A DNA stretch of 64,000 nt, from the NCBI RefSeq assembly GCF_037137075.1, contig NZ_JBBBNV010000002.1:248001-312000 (forward strand), in the 5' to 3' direction. The translations under genes were made by a program, and so were the position numbers. How positions within the stretch are numbered: the stretch's first letter is position 1; each line of letters opens with the position of its first letter. This document shows positions 43,491 through 52,734 of this stretch, one piece after another. A model generated the notes under the pieces. That model did not search any database and was not told the origin of the DNA. It saw nothing but the letters and a program-made list of their open reading frames with translations. The stretch is from JBBBNV01 sp037137075 (GTDB lineage Bacteria; Bacillota; Bacilli; Paenibacillales; NBRC-103111).

Positions 43491-44747
43491 ATGAAGATAA
43501 AAAAGAGAAAACGAATCCTGGTATTCTCATCCAAAATTCGGCCAAAGCGCCGTAAGAGCGGCGCTAAGCGTCTTTTTTCACGTCGGGGACTGCGAAAAAG
43601 GCAGCTTGTCCCTAGCCTGCCCGCATCGCCGGTGCTGCAGCTGCACGGGATGAACCTGATCGGCTTCCCCCGTGCCGAGATGGGGCTCGGTGAATCCTGC
43701 CGGCAAATTGCCCGCGGGCTTCAGTCGGCCCAGGTGCCGTTCGGGCTCATTCACGTGCATGAAGGAAATCCGGGCCGCATGGAGGATACAAGCTGGGCGC
43801 ATAAGGAAATTATGCATCCCCAATACGGCACCAATCTGTTTGTATTTAATCCCGACATGATGCCATATGCCGTGAAGCAGCTTGGTCCGGAGGTTTTTCA
43901 AGGCAGGTACAATATCGGCTACTGGCATTGGGAGCTGCCGGAATTCCCGGCGCAATTTTACTCCGGATTCGAAGTCCTGCAGGAGATTTGGGTACCGTCC
44001 AACTTCGTGCTGGACTCGGTTTCCCGGTGTTCCCCTGTACCGGTTGTGCGTATTCCTACGCCGGTGTTCGTGGACACGTCCGTCCCCTTTACCCGCAGCT
44101 TCTTTTCCTTGCCGGACCATACGTTCTTGTTCCTGACCATGTACGACATGCGCAGCCAGCAAGCCCGTAAAAACCCGATGGGGGCAGTAGCGGCGTTTCA
44201 GAAGGCCTATTCGGCATCCGACAAGTCGGCGGGCCTGGTCGTGAAAGTGAATGGAATTGACCATGCGCCGCAGGAGAGGGAGAAGCTGAAGCAGCAAATC
44301 GAGGGCTGGCCCAATATTTATCTGATTGAAAAGACGTTAAGCAGGGCGGAGGTAAACGGCCTGCTGCAAGTCTGTGATTCCGTGGTATCTCTTCATCGTT
44401 CGGAGGGCTTTGGTCTTCCGCTGGCGGAGGGCATGTTCCTCGGCAAGCCGGTCATTGGAACAGATTGGTCTTCCACAAGAGATTTTATGGACCAGATGAA
44501 CAGCTGTCCTGTCCATTACAATAGGGTCCAGGTCGGTCAAGACATCGGGCCATACGAGGCCCATCAGATGTGGGCGAATCCGGATATTGAGCATGCGGCT
44601 TATTATATGCGCAGACTGCTGCAGGATGACGGCTGGCGCAAGCAAATTGCCGCCAAAGGGCAGGAAACGATTCGGATAAACTATTCTCCGGAAGCCTGCG
44701 GCCGGATAGCCGTGAACCGTCTGAAACGAATCGGAGTCATCGCTTAG
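43491..44747 (+). CDS. GT4-type glycosyltransferase with polybasic N terminus (paralogue)
   Basis: A 418-residue paralogue of the enzyme at 39609. The first 40 residues are strongly basic (KIKKRKRILVFSSKIRPKRR and on). The core shares NLIGFPRAEMGLGESCR, FNIGYWHWELPEFP-like and HRSEGFGLPLAEGMFLGKPVIGTDW blocks. ATG 43491 follows AAAGGAG. The basic leader has diverged in sequence but not in character from its paralogue, which argues for function. Confidence 0.83.
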   Translation: MKIKKRKRILVFSSKIRPKRRKSGAKRLFSRRGLRKRQLVPSLPASPVLQLHGMNLIGFPRAEMGLGESCRQIARGLQSAQVPFGLIHVHEGNPGRMEDTSWAHKEIMHPQYGTNLFVFNPDMMPYAVKQLGPEVFQGRYNIGYWHWELPEFPAQFYSGFEVLQEIWVPSNFVLDSVSRCSPVPVVRIPTPVFVDTSVPFTRSFFSLPDHTFLFLTMYDMRSQQARKNPMGAVAAFQKAYSASDKSAGLVVKVNGIDHAPQEREKLKQQIEGWPNIYLIEKTLSRAEVNGLLQVCDSVVSLHRSEGFGLPLAEGMFLGKPVIGTDWSSTRDFMDQMNSCPVHYNRVQVGQDIGPYEAHQMWANPDIEHAAYYMRRLLQDDGWRKQIAAKGQETIRINYSPEACGRIAVNRLKRIGVIA

Positions 44748-44782
44748 AGGAGCTTCAACTTTGAACAAGGAAGGGATCGGAT

Positions 44783-46270
44783 ATGCTCAAAAAAATCAAG
44801 CGTGCGGCATCCTCCCGTTCACCGACCGCCGCAAGGCTCAAGACGATCCGGATCAGGAGAAGGAAACGCGCTTCCGGATTGAACAAGTCAGGGCTGTTCA
44901 GGAAAGCAGGCAACAAGAAACGGAACATGAAACAAAGCCGGCTCGTGGAGCGCAAAAAAAGCAGGAACAAAAAACGAACCGCGCCGGAAACAGCAGCCCC
45001 TCACATCGGGGAAGCAGATCTTCAGAAGCCGCTGGAGTTGAAGGAAGGAAATCATGCCGCAGAGCATGGCACCGTCCCGGCAAGCGAGCCTTCCGCCGAA
45101 AGCCCGGTTGAGCCGGAGGCCGTGCCTGCACCGGACCCTCCTGAGCCCCCTCCGCCATTTGTAGAGGAGCATTTGGTCCAGGTTGAAGCCGAATTCCCCC
45201 AGCCGGAAGGAAAGTATAACACGGCTGCAGATTGGGCCGAGACGGCGATCGGCACGGTGCCGGGCGCCGAATTCATCCCTCTGTTTTACCACCCGGAAGT
45301 CCGTTTCAGGCAGGGCAAGACCTTGGGGGAGGGCGATTATTTTCCAGCAAGAGAACACCCGCAGCATCCTGTCTCCGTATCGGTTATTCCGAACGGGAGG
45401 GCATGGGGGAAATACGGCTTCGTCCTCACGGAAGACAATCGGCTGCTGATGGAGGTCTCCGCCGACATCGTGGAGGATGCGCAGCATGCCGTGTTCCATC
45501 GCTGGGAATCGTATCCGCTCATGAGGACCGATGAGAAGGTTGCAGTGCTTACGTTAAATTATAGTGAGAATTATTATCACTGGATGTACGATATATTGGC
45601 CAGGCTGGCTTGGCTGGAGCAAAGCGGTGCAGCTATCGATCGGTACATTGTAAACCGGAACGGTCAGAAGCCGTTTCAGGAAGAAACGCTGCAGCTGCTG
45701 GGCCTTCCTCCCGAGCGGCGGATCGAGACGGATGAGCGCTTTCATTTACAGGCCTCCCGCCTCATTGTTCCTTCCCATACCTGGCGCTCGGATAATCCGA
45801 AATGCGCATTTGATTTTATTCGCCGGTCATTTCTGCCTTTGCGCGACCGGTCATTTGCATCCGCCGAACGGATTTATATAAGCAGAGCCGGCTCCGTGCG
45901 CAGACTGTTAAATGAAGAGCAAATTCTTCTGTTCCTGGAGAAATACGGATTCCAGGTGTTCCGGTTGGAAACGATGACCGTCAGGCAGCAAATTCAGCTG
46001 TTTGCGGGCGCACGGGCGATTGTGGCACCGCACGGCGCGGGACTGACCAATTTGACCTTTTGTTCTCCTGGTACTACGGTGATCGAGCTGTTTGCCGACA
46101 GCTATATTCCCGAATATTTCTGGACGATCAGTAATTATGCGGAGCTGGATTATTATTACTTGCTAGGCGCGTCTTATTCGGGTCCGGGAAGCCGTCAGGC
46201 CAAAGAGGATGATATGCTGATTGCTCCTGACCTGCTGCTCGCCCTGCTTGAGCGAGCCGGGTTAACCTGA
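44783..46270 (+). CDS. GT61 family glycosyltransferase with polybasic N terminus (copy 1)
   Basis: A 495-residue enzyme. Residues 1-75 are highly basic; 76-130 are Glu/Pro-rich linker; the GT61 (DUF563) domain fills residues 200-495. Marker blocks are YSENYYHWMYDILARL, IVPSHTWRSDNPK, RIYISRAGSVRRLLNEEQ and ARAIVAPHGAGLTNLTFC with VIELFAD. GT61 enzymes include xylosyltransferases, fitting the nearby UDP-xylose pathway, but this is inference. ATG 44783 follows AAGGAAGGGA. Confidence 0.8.
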   Translation: MLKKIKRAASSRSPTAARLKTIRIRRRKRASGLNKSGLFRKAGNKKRNMKQSRLVERKKSRNKKRTAPETAAPHIGEADLQKPLELKEGNHAAEHGTVPASEPSAESPVEPEAVPAPDPPEPPPPFVEEHLVQVEAEFPQPEGKYNTAADWAETAIGTVPGAEFIPLFYHPEVRFRQGKTLGEGDYFPAREHPQHPVSVSVIPNGRAWGKYGFVLTEDNRLLMEVSADIVEDAQHAVFHRWESYPLMRTDEKVAVLTLNYSENYYHWMYDILARLAWLEQSGAAIDRYIVNRNGQKPFQEETLQLLGLPPERRIETDERFHLQASRLIVPSHTWRSDNPKCAFDFIRRSFLPLRDRSFASAERIYISRAGSVRRLLNEEQILLFLEKYGFQVFRLETMTVRQQIQLFAGARAIVAPHGAGLTNLTFCSPGTTVIELFADSYIPEYFWTISNYAELDYYYLLGASYSGPGSRQAKEDDMLIAPDLLLALLERAGLT

Positions 46271-46310
46271 TTTAGACGATGAGCAGATTCAGATGGGAGA
46301 GGTGCTACAA

Positions 46311-47678
46311 TTGAGAAAAAAAGCAAAAATCAAAAAAAGACTCGTTAAAAGACGCCGGTTGCTCACCGGAAGCGCGGCAAAACGCAAACGGGCGCAAAGA
46401 AGGCGCGGAAAGGGCGGGAAGGGCGGAAGAGGCCAAACCACGATCAGGCTGTCTAAAAAAACGAGGCGCCTCCGCAAGAAGAAAGCTCGTCGGGCGCGGC
46501 CTCGAGCGGCGCAGCCGGAGCAGCCTGCATCTATGAGCGATAAGGATCTGCAAACAGCGAAGCTTTCCGTTGTCGAGCCGCCTGAGCCAGCGAAGCCGGA
46601 GAAGGAAAAGCTCCCGGCATTCCTTCCGACCTCGGCTCAGCCCGTTGGAAAATACGTTACAGCGAAGGAATGGTCGGAGACAGAGGCCGGGAAAGTCCCG
46701 GGCGCGGAATATACGGAGTTTTATTTTGACCCGCCCTTCCATCTGCCGCAAAGCAAAAGCATTCATGGAAAAGCGAGCTTCCCGGAGAGGACGATCCCTC
46801 AGCATACGGTTTCGGTGGCGGTCATTCCGGCGGGAAGAGTGTGGGGGAAATACGGATTTGTCATTACGAACGACAACCGGCTGCTGATGGACGTTTCGGC
46901 CGATATTGTTGACGATGCGCAGCATTCCGTTTTTCACCGCTGGGAATCTCATCCGCTAAGCGTCACGGAAGAAACGGTTGCCGTGCTCACGCTGAACTAT
47001 AGTGAAAACTACTACCACTGGCTCTATGACGTCATTGCCCGCCTGGGCTGGCTCAAAGAGAGCGGTGTGGCCATTGACAAATACATCGTCAACCGGAACG
47101 GCAGAAAGCCGTTTCAGGAGGAAACGCTGCAGCTGCTTGGAATTCCTCCCGAGAAACGGATTGAAACGCATGAGCAGTTCCATTTGCAAGCCGCCCGGCT
47201 CGTCGTGCCGTCTCATACCTGGCGCTCCGGATTTCCGAAGTGCTCCTTTAATTTTCTCCGTAATTCCTTCCTGCCGCTTCGGGATGAGTCGTTTCACGTG
47301 CCTGAACGAATCTATATTCGCAGAACCCACAGGGGCGTAATAAATGAAGAGGCCGTGCTCCAGCTTCTCAAGGACCACGGGTTCACTGCCGTCCGGCTCG
47401 AAAACATGAGCTTCCTTCAGCAGGTTCAAATGTTTGCCTGTGCAAAAGCAATTGTTGCCCCGCACGGTGCCGGGCTCACGAATCTAACATTTTGCGCTCC
47501 CGGCACCAAGGTTATTGAGTTGTTTGAGAATGGCTACACGCCGGATTACTTCTGGAGAATCGCCGGTTATGCGGGACTGGATTATTATGAGCTGCTCGGC
47601 TTGCCGAATGAAGCTCCGGATTATAACATATCCGAGACGGATTTGCTGGCCATCCTGAAGAATGCGGGGCTTGCCTAG
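46311..47678 (+). CDS. GT61 family glycosyltransferase with polybasic N terminus (copy 2)
   Basis: A 455-residue paralogue of the preceding enzyme. About 35 of the first 70 residues are Lys/Arg. The GT61 core has YSENYYHWLYDVIARL, VPSHTWRSGFPK, RIYIRRTHRGVINEE and AKAIVAPHGAGLTNLTFC. TTG 46311 is preceded by GGGAGAGGTG at a good distance; ATG 46293 has no site. The stop directly abuts the convergent ugd stop, leaving no room for a terminator. Confidence 0.8.
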   Translation: MRKKAKIKKRLVKRRRLLTGSAAKRKRAQRRRGKGGKGGRGQTTIRLSKKTRRLRKKKARRARPRAAQPEQPASMSDKDLQTAKLSVVEPPEPAKPEKEKLPAFLPTSAQPVGKYVTAKEWSETEAGKVPGAEYTEFYFDPPFHLPQSKSIHGKASFPERTIPQHTVSVAVIPAGRVWGKYGFVITNDNRLLMDVSADIVDDAQHSVFHRWESHPLSVTEETVAVLTLNYSENYYHWLYDVIARLGWLKESGVAIDKYIVNRNGRKPFQEETLQLLGIPPEKRIETHEQFHLQAARLVVPSHTWRSGFPKCSFNFLRNSFLPLRDESFHVPERIYIRRTHRGVINEEAVLQLLKDHGFTAVRLENMSFLQQVQMFACAKAIVAPHGAGLTNLTFCAPGTKVIELFENGYTPDYFWRIAGYAGLDYYELLGLPNEAPDYNISETDLLAILKNAGLA

Positions 47679-49061
47679 TTATCCGGCATCGTGGTCCGCG
47701 CCGAGGGTCTCGTAACGGAAGCCAAGCCGGGGCAGCCCTACACCGGACCACAGCCGCCTCGTATCCAATATATACGGCCGTCTCATGCTGGCCCGAATGC
47801 GCTCCCAGGGCAATGTGCGATATTCCTCCCAATGCGTTAGCAGCAGCAAGGCGTCTGCATGTGCAGCCGCCTCTTCCGCATGCTCGCAATACCGGACGGA
47901 TAACTCCGGATGCAGCTTGCGGAAGCCAGGCATCCCTTTTGGGTCATGGGCCTGCACGAATGCCCCGAGCTCCTCCAGCATGCGAATGATGACAATGGCC
48001 TGGCTGTTCCGGATATCATCTGTATTCGGCTTGAAGGTAAGTCCGAGCACCGCAATGGTTTTCCCCTGAAGTGTCTTCATGCGCTGCTTGAGCTTGGATA
48101 CTACATGCTCCATCATTCGCTGATTGGCTTCTACCGCTGCCCGCACAATTGTCAGCTCCCGGTCGTATTTGGTGCTGGTAGCGAGCAGCTCCGCAGTATC
48201 CTTGGGGAAGCAGCTCCCGCCCCAGCCGCTGGAAACCTCCAGAAACTGGCTTCCGATACGATGATCCAGCCCCATGCCTTTGGCCACCTCGGACACGTTG
48301 CTTCCGAGTGCCTCGCATAACCTGGCAATCTCGTTGATATAACTGATTTTGACGGCCAAAAAAGCGTTGGAGGCGTATTTAATTAGCTCCGCGCTCTTCG
48401 GGTCCGTTTCCAAATAAACCGGCTTCGGCTTCAGCCTATACTCCTTGCCCTTGATCATGTCCATGACGAGAGGATCGAAGGTCCGCTTCATAAAATTACG
48501 GTACAGCTGCTTCATCACCGTGCTTCCTCTCGGATGGGCAGAGCCGATAACGATGCGGTCGGGGAAGAACACATCGGTTAGCGCACTGCCTTCTCTTAGA
48601 AACTCCGGATTGCTGACGACGGTGAAGCAGCTCCCGGATTTGGTGCGGGAATGAGCTTCGATCAGGGAAGAGACCAAATCCGCGGAGCCTACCGGAACGG
48701 TTGATTTGGTTACAATTACGGTGAAACGGCGGGGGTTGAGGTGGTTCCCGATTTGAATGGCCGCCTGCTTGATGTAGCTTAAATTGACAGAGTGGTCCGC
48801 ATTTTCCGGTGTGCCTACACAAATGAAAACGGCGTCTGCTTCGGCTACTCCTTCCATGGAAGCGGTGGCGGTCAAATGGCGGGTGACGACATATTCCAGC
48901 AGCTGATCCAGTCCGGGCTCATAGATGGGACTGCGCCCCTGCTGAATGGCCTGCAGCTTCCGCTCATCCACATCCACTAGGATCGTTTCATGTCCCAGCG
49001 CCGCAAAGGCAGCGGCTGTGACCGTTCCGACATAACCGGCCCCAATACACACAATTCTCAT
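47679..49061 (-). CDS. ugd: UDP-glucose 6-dehydrogenase
   Basis: A 460-residue enzyme that oxidises UDP-glucose to UDP-glucuronate with NAD+. It has the Rossmann start CIGAGYVGTVTAAAFAALG, VGTPE, TKSTVPVG, the active-site cysteine region SGWGGSCFPKDT and LGLTFKPNTDDIRNSQA. ATG 49061 follows AAAGGAG. It is the last gene of the galU-uxs-ugd group. Confidence 0.92.
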   Translation of the reverse strand: MRIVCIGAGYVGTVTAAAFAALGHETILVDVDERKLQAIQQGRSPIYEPGLDQLLEYVVTRHLTATASMEGVAEADAVFICVGTPENADHSVNLSYIKQAAIQIGNHLNPRRFTVIVTKSTVPVGSADLVSSLIEAHSRTKSGSCFTVVSNPEFLREGSALTDVFFPDRIVIGSAHPRGSTVMKQLYRNFMKRTFDPLVMDMIKGKEYRLKPKPVYLETDPKSAELIKYASNAFLAVKISYINEIARLCEALGSNVSEVAKGMGLDHRIGSQFLEVSSGWGGSCFPKDTAELLATSTKYDRELTIVRAAVEANQRMMEHVVSKLKQRMKTLQGKTIAVLGLTFKPNTDDIRNSQAIVIIRMLEELGAFVQAHDPKGMPGFRKLHPELSVRYCEHAEEAAAHADALLLLTHWEEYRTLPWERIRASMRRPYILDTRRLWSGVGLPRLGFRYETLGADHDAG

Positions 49062-49103
49062 GTCCAGGTCTCCTTTCAGTATGTGTACCCGGATTACACA
49101 CGG

Positions 49104-50063
49104 TTACCGCTTACGTTGTTCGCTGTATACTTCAATGGTACGCTTCAGGCCTTCATCCAAGTGGATCTCCGGCACCCAGCCTAACAGCTCCTGAGCTTTG
49201 CGGATGACCGGCCGGCGCTGCTTCGGATCATCGGCCGGGAGGGGGTGAAACGTAATTCGGCTTGCTGCGCCGGACAGCCGGATTACCTTTTGCGCGACTT
49301 CCAGAACGGTATATTCGGCGGGATTGCCGATATTTATAATTTCTCCGGCTGCTGCTTCCTTCTCCATCATCATCATTAACGCCCTTATCGTATCATCCAC
49401 GTAGCAGAACGAGCGGGTTTGGCTGCCGTCCCCGTACACTGTCAGATCGGCGCCCGATAAAGCCTGGGTGACGAAATTGGAAATAACCCGGCCATCGTCA
49501 CTGCGAAGTCCTGCGGAATACGTATTAAACAGCCGCGCTACCCGTACGGGAACGCCATAACGCTGCCAATATTCATAGCAGTACACTTCCCCGAGCCGTT
49601 TGGCTTCATCGTAGCAAGCCCGAGGGCCCCACGTGTTGACATTGCCGCGGTATGACTCGCTCTGGGGGTGAATTTCCGGGTCGCCGTATACTTCGCTTGT
49701 GCTGGTGAATAACAGCTTGGCGCCGGTCCTTCTGGCCAGCTCCAGCATATGGCGCGTCCCGATCGTATTCACGGCAATGGTGTCCAGCGCGGCCGCCTGA
49801 TAAAATTTCGGAGAAGCAGGGGAGGCAAGATGATATAGCTCATTTGCATCGCTCAGCAGGGGATGGGAGATGATGTCCTGCGCGCTTACATCCATCGTAA
49901 GCATCGTGAAGCTCGGCTTGGTAAGGCAATACGCCACATTTTCCCTTGTTCCCGTTGCCCAGTTGTCGATGCCAATGACACGATGTCCCAGATCTATCAG
50001 CCTACGGGCCAGGTGGCTGCCTAAAAAACCTGCAGCTCCCGTAATCACGGTTTTGGTAGACAA
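49104..50063 (-). CDS. UDP-glucuronate decarboxylase (UDP-xylose synthase type)
   Basis: A 319-residue short-chain dehydrogenase/reductase. It has ITGAAGFLGSHLARRL, the UXS-like ELYHLASPASP, the catalytic STSEVYGDPEIHPQSESY with YDEAKR (Tyr-Lys), and RLFNTYS. UXS proteins convert UDP-glucuronate to UDP-xylose, and the adjoining ugd gene supplies the substrate. The start is TTG 50063, following AAGGTGAG. It could be another UDP-sugar epimerase, but the PASPKFY block favours UXS. Confidence 0.8.
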   Translation of the reverse strand: MSTKTVITGAAGFLGSHLARRLIDLGHRVIGIDNWATGTRENVAYCLTKPSFTMLTMDVSAQDIISHPLLSDANELYHLASPASPKFYQAAALDTIAVNTIGTRHMLELARRTGAKLLFTSTSEVYGDPEIHPQSESYRGNVNTWGPRACYDEAKRLGEVYCYEYWQRYGVPVRVARLFNTYSAGLRSDDGRVISNFVTQALSGADLTVYGDGSQTRSFCYVDDTIRALMMMMEKEAAAGEIINIGNPAEYTVLEVAQKVIRLSGAASRITFHPLPADDPKQRRPVIRKAQELLGWVPEIHLDEGLKRTIEVYSEQRKR

Positions 50064-50065
50064 AC

Positions 50066-50968
50066 CTACTCACCTTCTTTGGCGGAGTCAGTATCTTGCT
50101 CAGTCAACACATCCCGAAGAAATTCGGATAACGGCTCCTTCAAGCCTTCATGCTTTAATGCCAGTTGAATGGAGGCTTTTAAATAACCCAGCTTGTCTCC
50201 GACATCATACATAGGCCCGTCATAAATGCAAGCGAGCAGACGCTGCTGTACGGATAACACCTGCAGAGCGTCCGTCAGCTGAATTTCGCCTCCGGCGCCC
50301 GGCCCGGTTTGCTGTAAAACGTTAAAAATGCCGGGGTCCAAAATATACCGGCCCATAATCGCCAAATTGCTCTCCGGGCGAAATTGCGGCTTCTCAATCA
50401 GCTTCCGGATTTCCAGCATATTCCGGTCAAGGAGCGGGCCGCTGACAACGCCATATCGGCTGACCTCCTGCCAAGCGACGGGCTTGACGGACAAAACGGG
50501 CGATTGTTCCGCTTCGTAGCACGCGATTAACTGCTTTAACGCCGGCCGTTCAGCATCCGTTACAATATCCCCCAGCAGAACGGCAAACGGATCGCCGCCG
50601 ACGAATGGACTGCCGCAATGGATGGCGTGGCCGAGCCCCAGCAATTCCTGCTGGCGCACGAAATGAATATTGACGAACCGGTTTGTCTCCTGCAGCGTTC
50701 GCAGGGCGGCTTCTTTTTGCTTTTCCTGCAGACTCCATTCGAGCTCATTGTTTTTGTCGAAATGGTCCTCAATCGCCCGTTTATGCTTGCCGGTCACGAT
50801 AAGAATCGATTCAATGCCGGCATCCACCGCTTCCTCGACAATATATTGAATGGCCGGTTTATCCAGCAGCGGGAACATTTCCTTTGGTACCGCTTTGGTA
50901 GCGGGAAGGAAGCGGGTTCCCAGACCTGCGGCCGGGATGATTGCCTTTTTGACTTTGCCAGCCTTCAT
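50066..50968 (-). CDS. galU: UTP-glucose-1-phosphate uridylyltransferase
   Basis: A 300-residue enzyme that makes UDP-glucose. It has KKAIIPAAGLGTRFLPATKAVPKEMFPLLDKP (seen in two parts), AIHCGSPFVGGDPFAVLLGD and IEKP. The start at ATG 50968 follows AGAGGGGCG; the frame is open 18 codons upstream, without such a site. It is the first of three co-oriented genes turning glucose-1-phosphate into UDP-glucose, UDP-glucuronate and UDP-xylose. Confidence 0.9.
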   Translation of the reverse strand: MKAGKVKKAIIPAAGLGTRFLPATKAVPKEMFPLLDKPAIQYIVEEAVDAGIESILIVTGKHKRAIEDHFDKNNELEWSLQEKQKEAALRTLQETNRFVNIHFVRQQELLGLGHAIHCGSPFVGGDPFAVLLGDIVTDAERPALKQLIACYEAEQSPVLSVKPVAWQEVSRYGVVSGPLLDRNMLEIRKLIEKPQFRPESNLAIMGRYILDPGIFNVLQQTGPGAGGEIQLTDALQVLSVQQRLLACIYDGPMYDVGDKLGYLKASIQLALKHEGLKEPLSEFLRDVLTEQDTDSAKEGE

Positions 50969-51026
50969 TCGCAAACGCCCCTCTCTTGCTAGACTGTAGG
51001 TTATCCTCTCGTGTCTACTCATGGAA

Positions 51027-51035
51027 TACTATATG
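51027..51035 (-). promoter_or_regulatory. CATATAGTA element, sigmaK-type -10 candidate for galU-uxs-ugd
   Basis: On the minus strand CATATAGTA, an exact CATANNNTA, lies about 60 bp upstream of galU. A matching -35 was not seen. Confidence 0.3.
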
Positions 51036-51171
51036 TTGAAGAGTAGGGGACGGACTAAACGAATTCATTACCTGCCATCAAAGAGGTACATGACTAGCTG
51101 CTGGAACGGGAGTTCGTCGGGCCTTGCGGCATGAAAGAAAACAGAGCCCTGACAAGCAGGCCCTGCGATAC

Positions 51172-51924
51172 CTATTTTTTTTGAAAAAGGAGCAGTCCGT
51201 TTCCAAATGTCGGATGGAAGTTGCTAGAAGTGGTGCTGTTCAGCAGGAGGGTGTAGGCCCCTTGATTCCTATGAATGAAGTCCAGGGCGGCCTGCCTTGT
51301 TTCCGGCCAGTTTATATCCGGGACGACAATGGCACAGCCTTTGGCGAAATGCGGCTCTGCCTGCTGTAAGCCGTCCATGAGCAGCTTATAATCATGAATG
51401 CCATCCAGCACATAGCATCCAATCGGCCCGTCGTGAACATCGGAGAAATAGGTCGTGTAGTCCAGATCGTAGAAATGATGATGGGGGCTTTTCAGCAGCA
51501 TAAAAAAAGTAAAAAACTTGTCGCAGCAGTTGCCGAAACGGCTGAAATGATCGACGCCGATACACCGCTTATCCGGATTGTTAATGAGACCGGCAAAAAA
51601 GTGGTAGCTGTTGACCATAAAGGAGTTCAGCGTACCTGCATGGACGAACGCTTCACCGGGGCGCAGCCGGGAAACGATATAGTTTATGATGGCGCCATTG
51701 ACGAAAGAGGATCGCCTGGGAACGCTCCAGATGGCTGCCATATTGGTATACAGCCTGTCTTGATCGTCCGGCAGCTGGGCGTTTTCCATCTCCTGCAGCA
51801 GCTGCTGGACGTAATGATGGACATGGGGATATGGCTTCATCACCATCGGGATAGGAGTATCCGGCTGAATGTGCCGGAATCGGATGCCCGACACGAATTG
51901 TGCGAGGTCCATTGCAGTCACCAC
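51172..51924 (-). CDS. Class I SAM-dependent methyltransferase-like protein
   Basis: A 250-residue protein resembling the Methyltransf_24/CmcI-like group. FVHAGTLNSFMVNSYHF takes the place of the glycine motif, CIGVDHF gives the acidic ribose-binding site, and CYVLDGIHDYKLLMDGL is a DGxHxY-type metal site. The glycine-rich loop is altered, so activity is uncertain. It overlaps the upstream gene; GTG 51924 is used here, but ATG 51912 with GGTGGTGA before it is equally plausible. Confidence 0.6.
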   Translation of the reverse strand: MVTAMDLAQFVSGIRFRHIQPDTPIPMVMKPYPHVHHYVQQLLQEMENAQLPDDQDRLYTNMAAIWSVPRRSSFVNGAIINYIVSRLRPGEAFVHAGTLNSFMVNSYHFFAGLINNPDKRCIGVDHFSRFGNCCDKFFTFFMLLKSPHHHFYDLDYTTYFSDVHDGPIGCYVLDGIHDYKLLMDGLQQAEPHFAKGCAIVVPDINWPETRQAALDFIHRNQGAYTLLLNSTTSSNFHPTFGNGLLLFQKK

Positions 51925-52604
51925 CGGGCCTTTTTCGGGTTCAAAGGGAATTTGTCAAAGGGCTTGTCATACAGTTCCTTTCCGATCGGACCGCCCCATT
52001 TTTTTTCGTAGTACGTCAAAAACAAGGGGAAGGTCACCTCGAATGTCAAGTGCTGCAGAAAACGGCTCGATTTGCCCGTATTCGAACCGCCTCCCAAATG
52101 AGTGACCCCAAGATTGGTATAAATCAGCTCATATTCCGCGAGCTGCAATCGCCGGTAATAATCCATATCGGAATGATAATCATAAAAAACCGTATCCCAC
52201 GGACCAATCTCCCGTATGGCCTCCATAGGATATGCAACCAGCACATCGTAATTGGTAAAAGCGGCTCCCCAGCGGACATTGTGCCGGTTCAATAACTCCA
52301 CCTTAGAGAGCAATTGATCCATCGTGCCCGGATGAATCTCTGCATCACTGTGCATAAACAGGATGATATCGCAGCCAGCTTCCATGCCGAATTTCTGCAT
52401 CAGATTCATCATTTGCGGATATCTCAGTGGAACCGGCGGGGTATAAATCGTAACGGAATCGGCCCCAAAAGGCTCTTTTGTCAAAAAATCGCTCTCGGAA
52501 TTATCAATAATAACTGTGCTGCTCCAGTAGGGCTTTATGCTGTACATTGCTCTGTAGAGCAGGTCGGGACGTGCAGCATATCCTGTCCCAATCATGTATT
52601 TCAT
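51918..52604 (-). CDS. GT2-like glycosyltransferase
   Basis: A 228-residue small GT-A-like enzyme. It begins MKYMIGTGYAARPDLLYR; IIDNSESDF, LFMHSDAEIHPG (DXD-like) and DTVFYDYHSDMDYYRRLQ follow. The start at 52604 follows GGGGGGTGATGG on its strand. It overlaps the methyltransferase-like gene, so both are one unit, possibly building one modified sugar. Confidence 0.7.
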   Translation of the reverse strand: MKYMIGTGYAARPDLLYRAMYSIKPYWSSTVIIDNSESDFLTKEPFGADSVTIYTPPVPLRYPQMMNLMQKFGMEAGCDIILFMHSDAEIHPGTMDQLLSKVELLNRHNVRWGAAFTNYDVLVAYPMEAIREIGPWDTVFYDYHSDMDYYRRLQLAEYELIYTNLGVTHLGGGSNTGKSSRFLQHLTFEVTFPLFLTYYEKKWGGPIGKELYDKPFDKFPLNPKKARW

Positions 52605-52734
52605 TCCATCACCCCCCCTATAATTTATTTCAGATTGGCGTTGTTGGTGTACCCAAAAAAAGCGATGCACCGCCGTGGGCGGATCAAGATTATCGTTTCG
52701 GAGATATTGGTCTATGCCTTTTTGTAAGAGAGTT

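Noticed and set aside
32034..47678. Treating the polybasic leaders as mis-called starts
   Set aside because: Good ribosome binding sites precede the long starts, and paralogue pairs share the basic character, so the leaders are probably translated.
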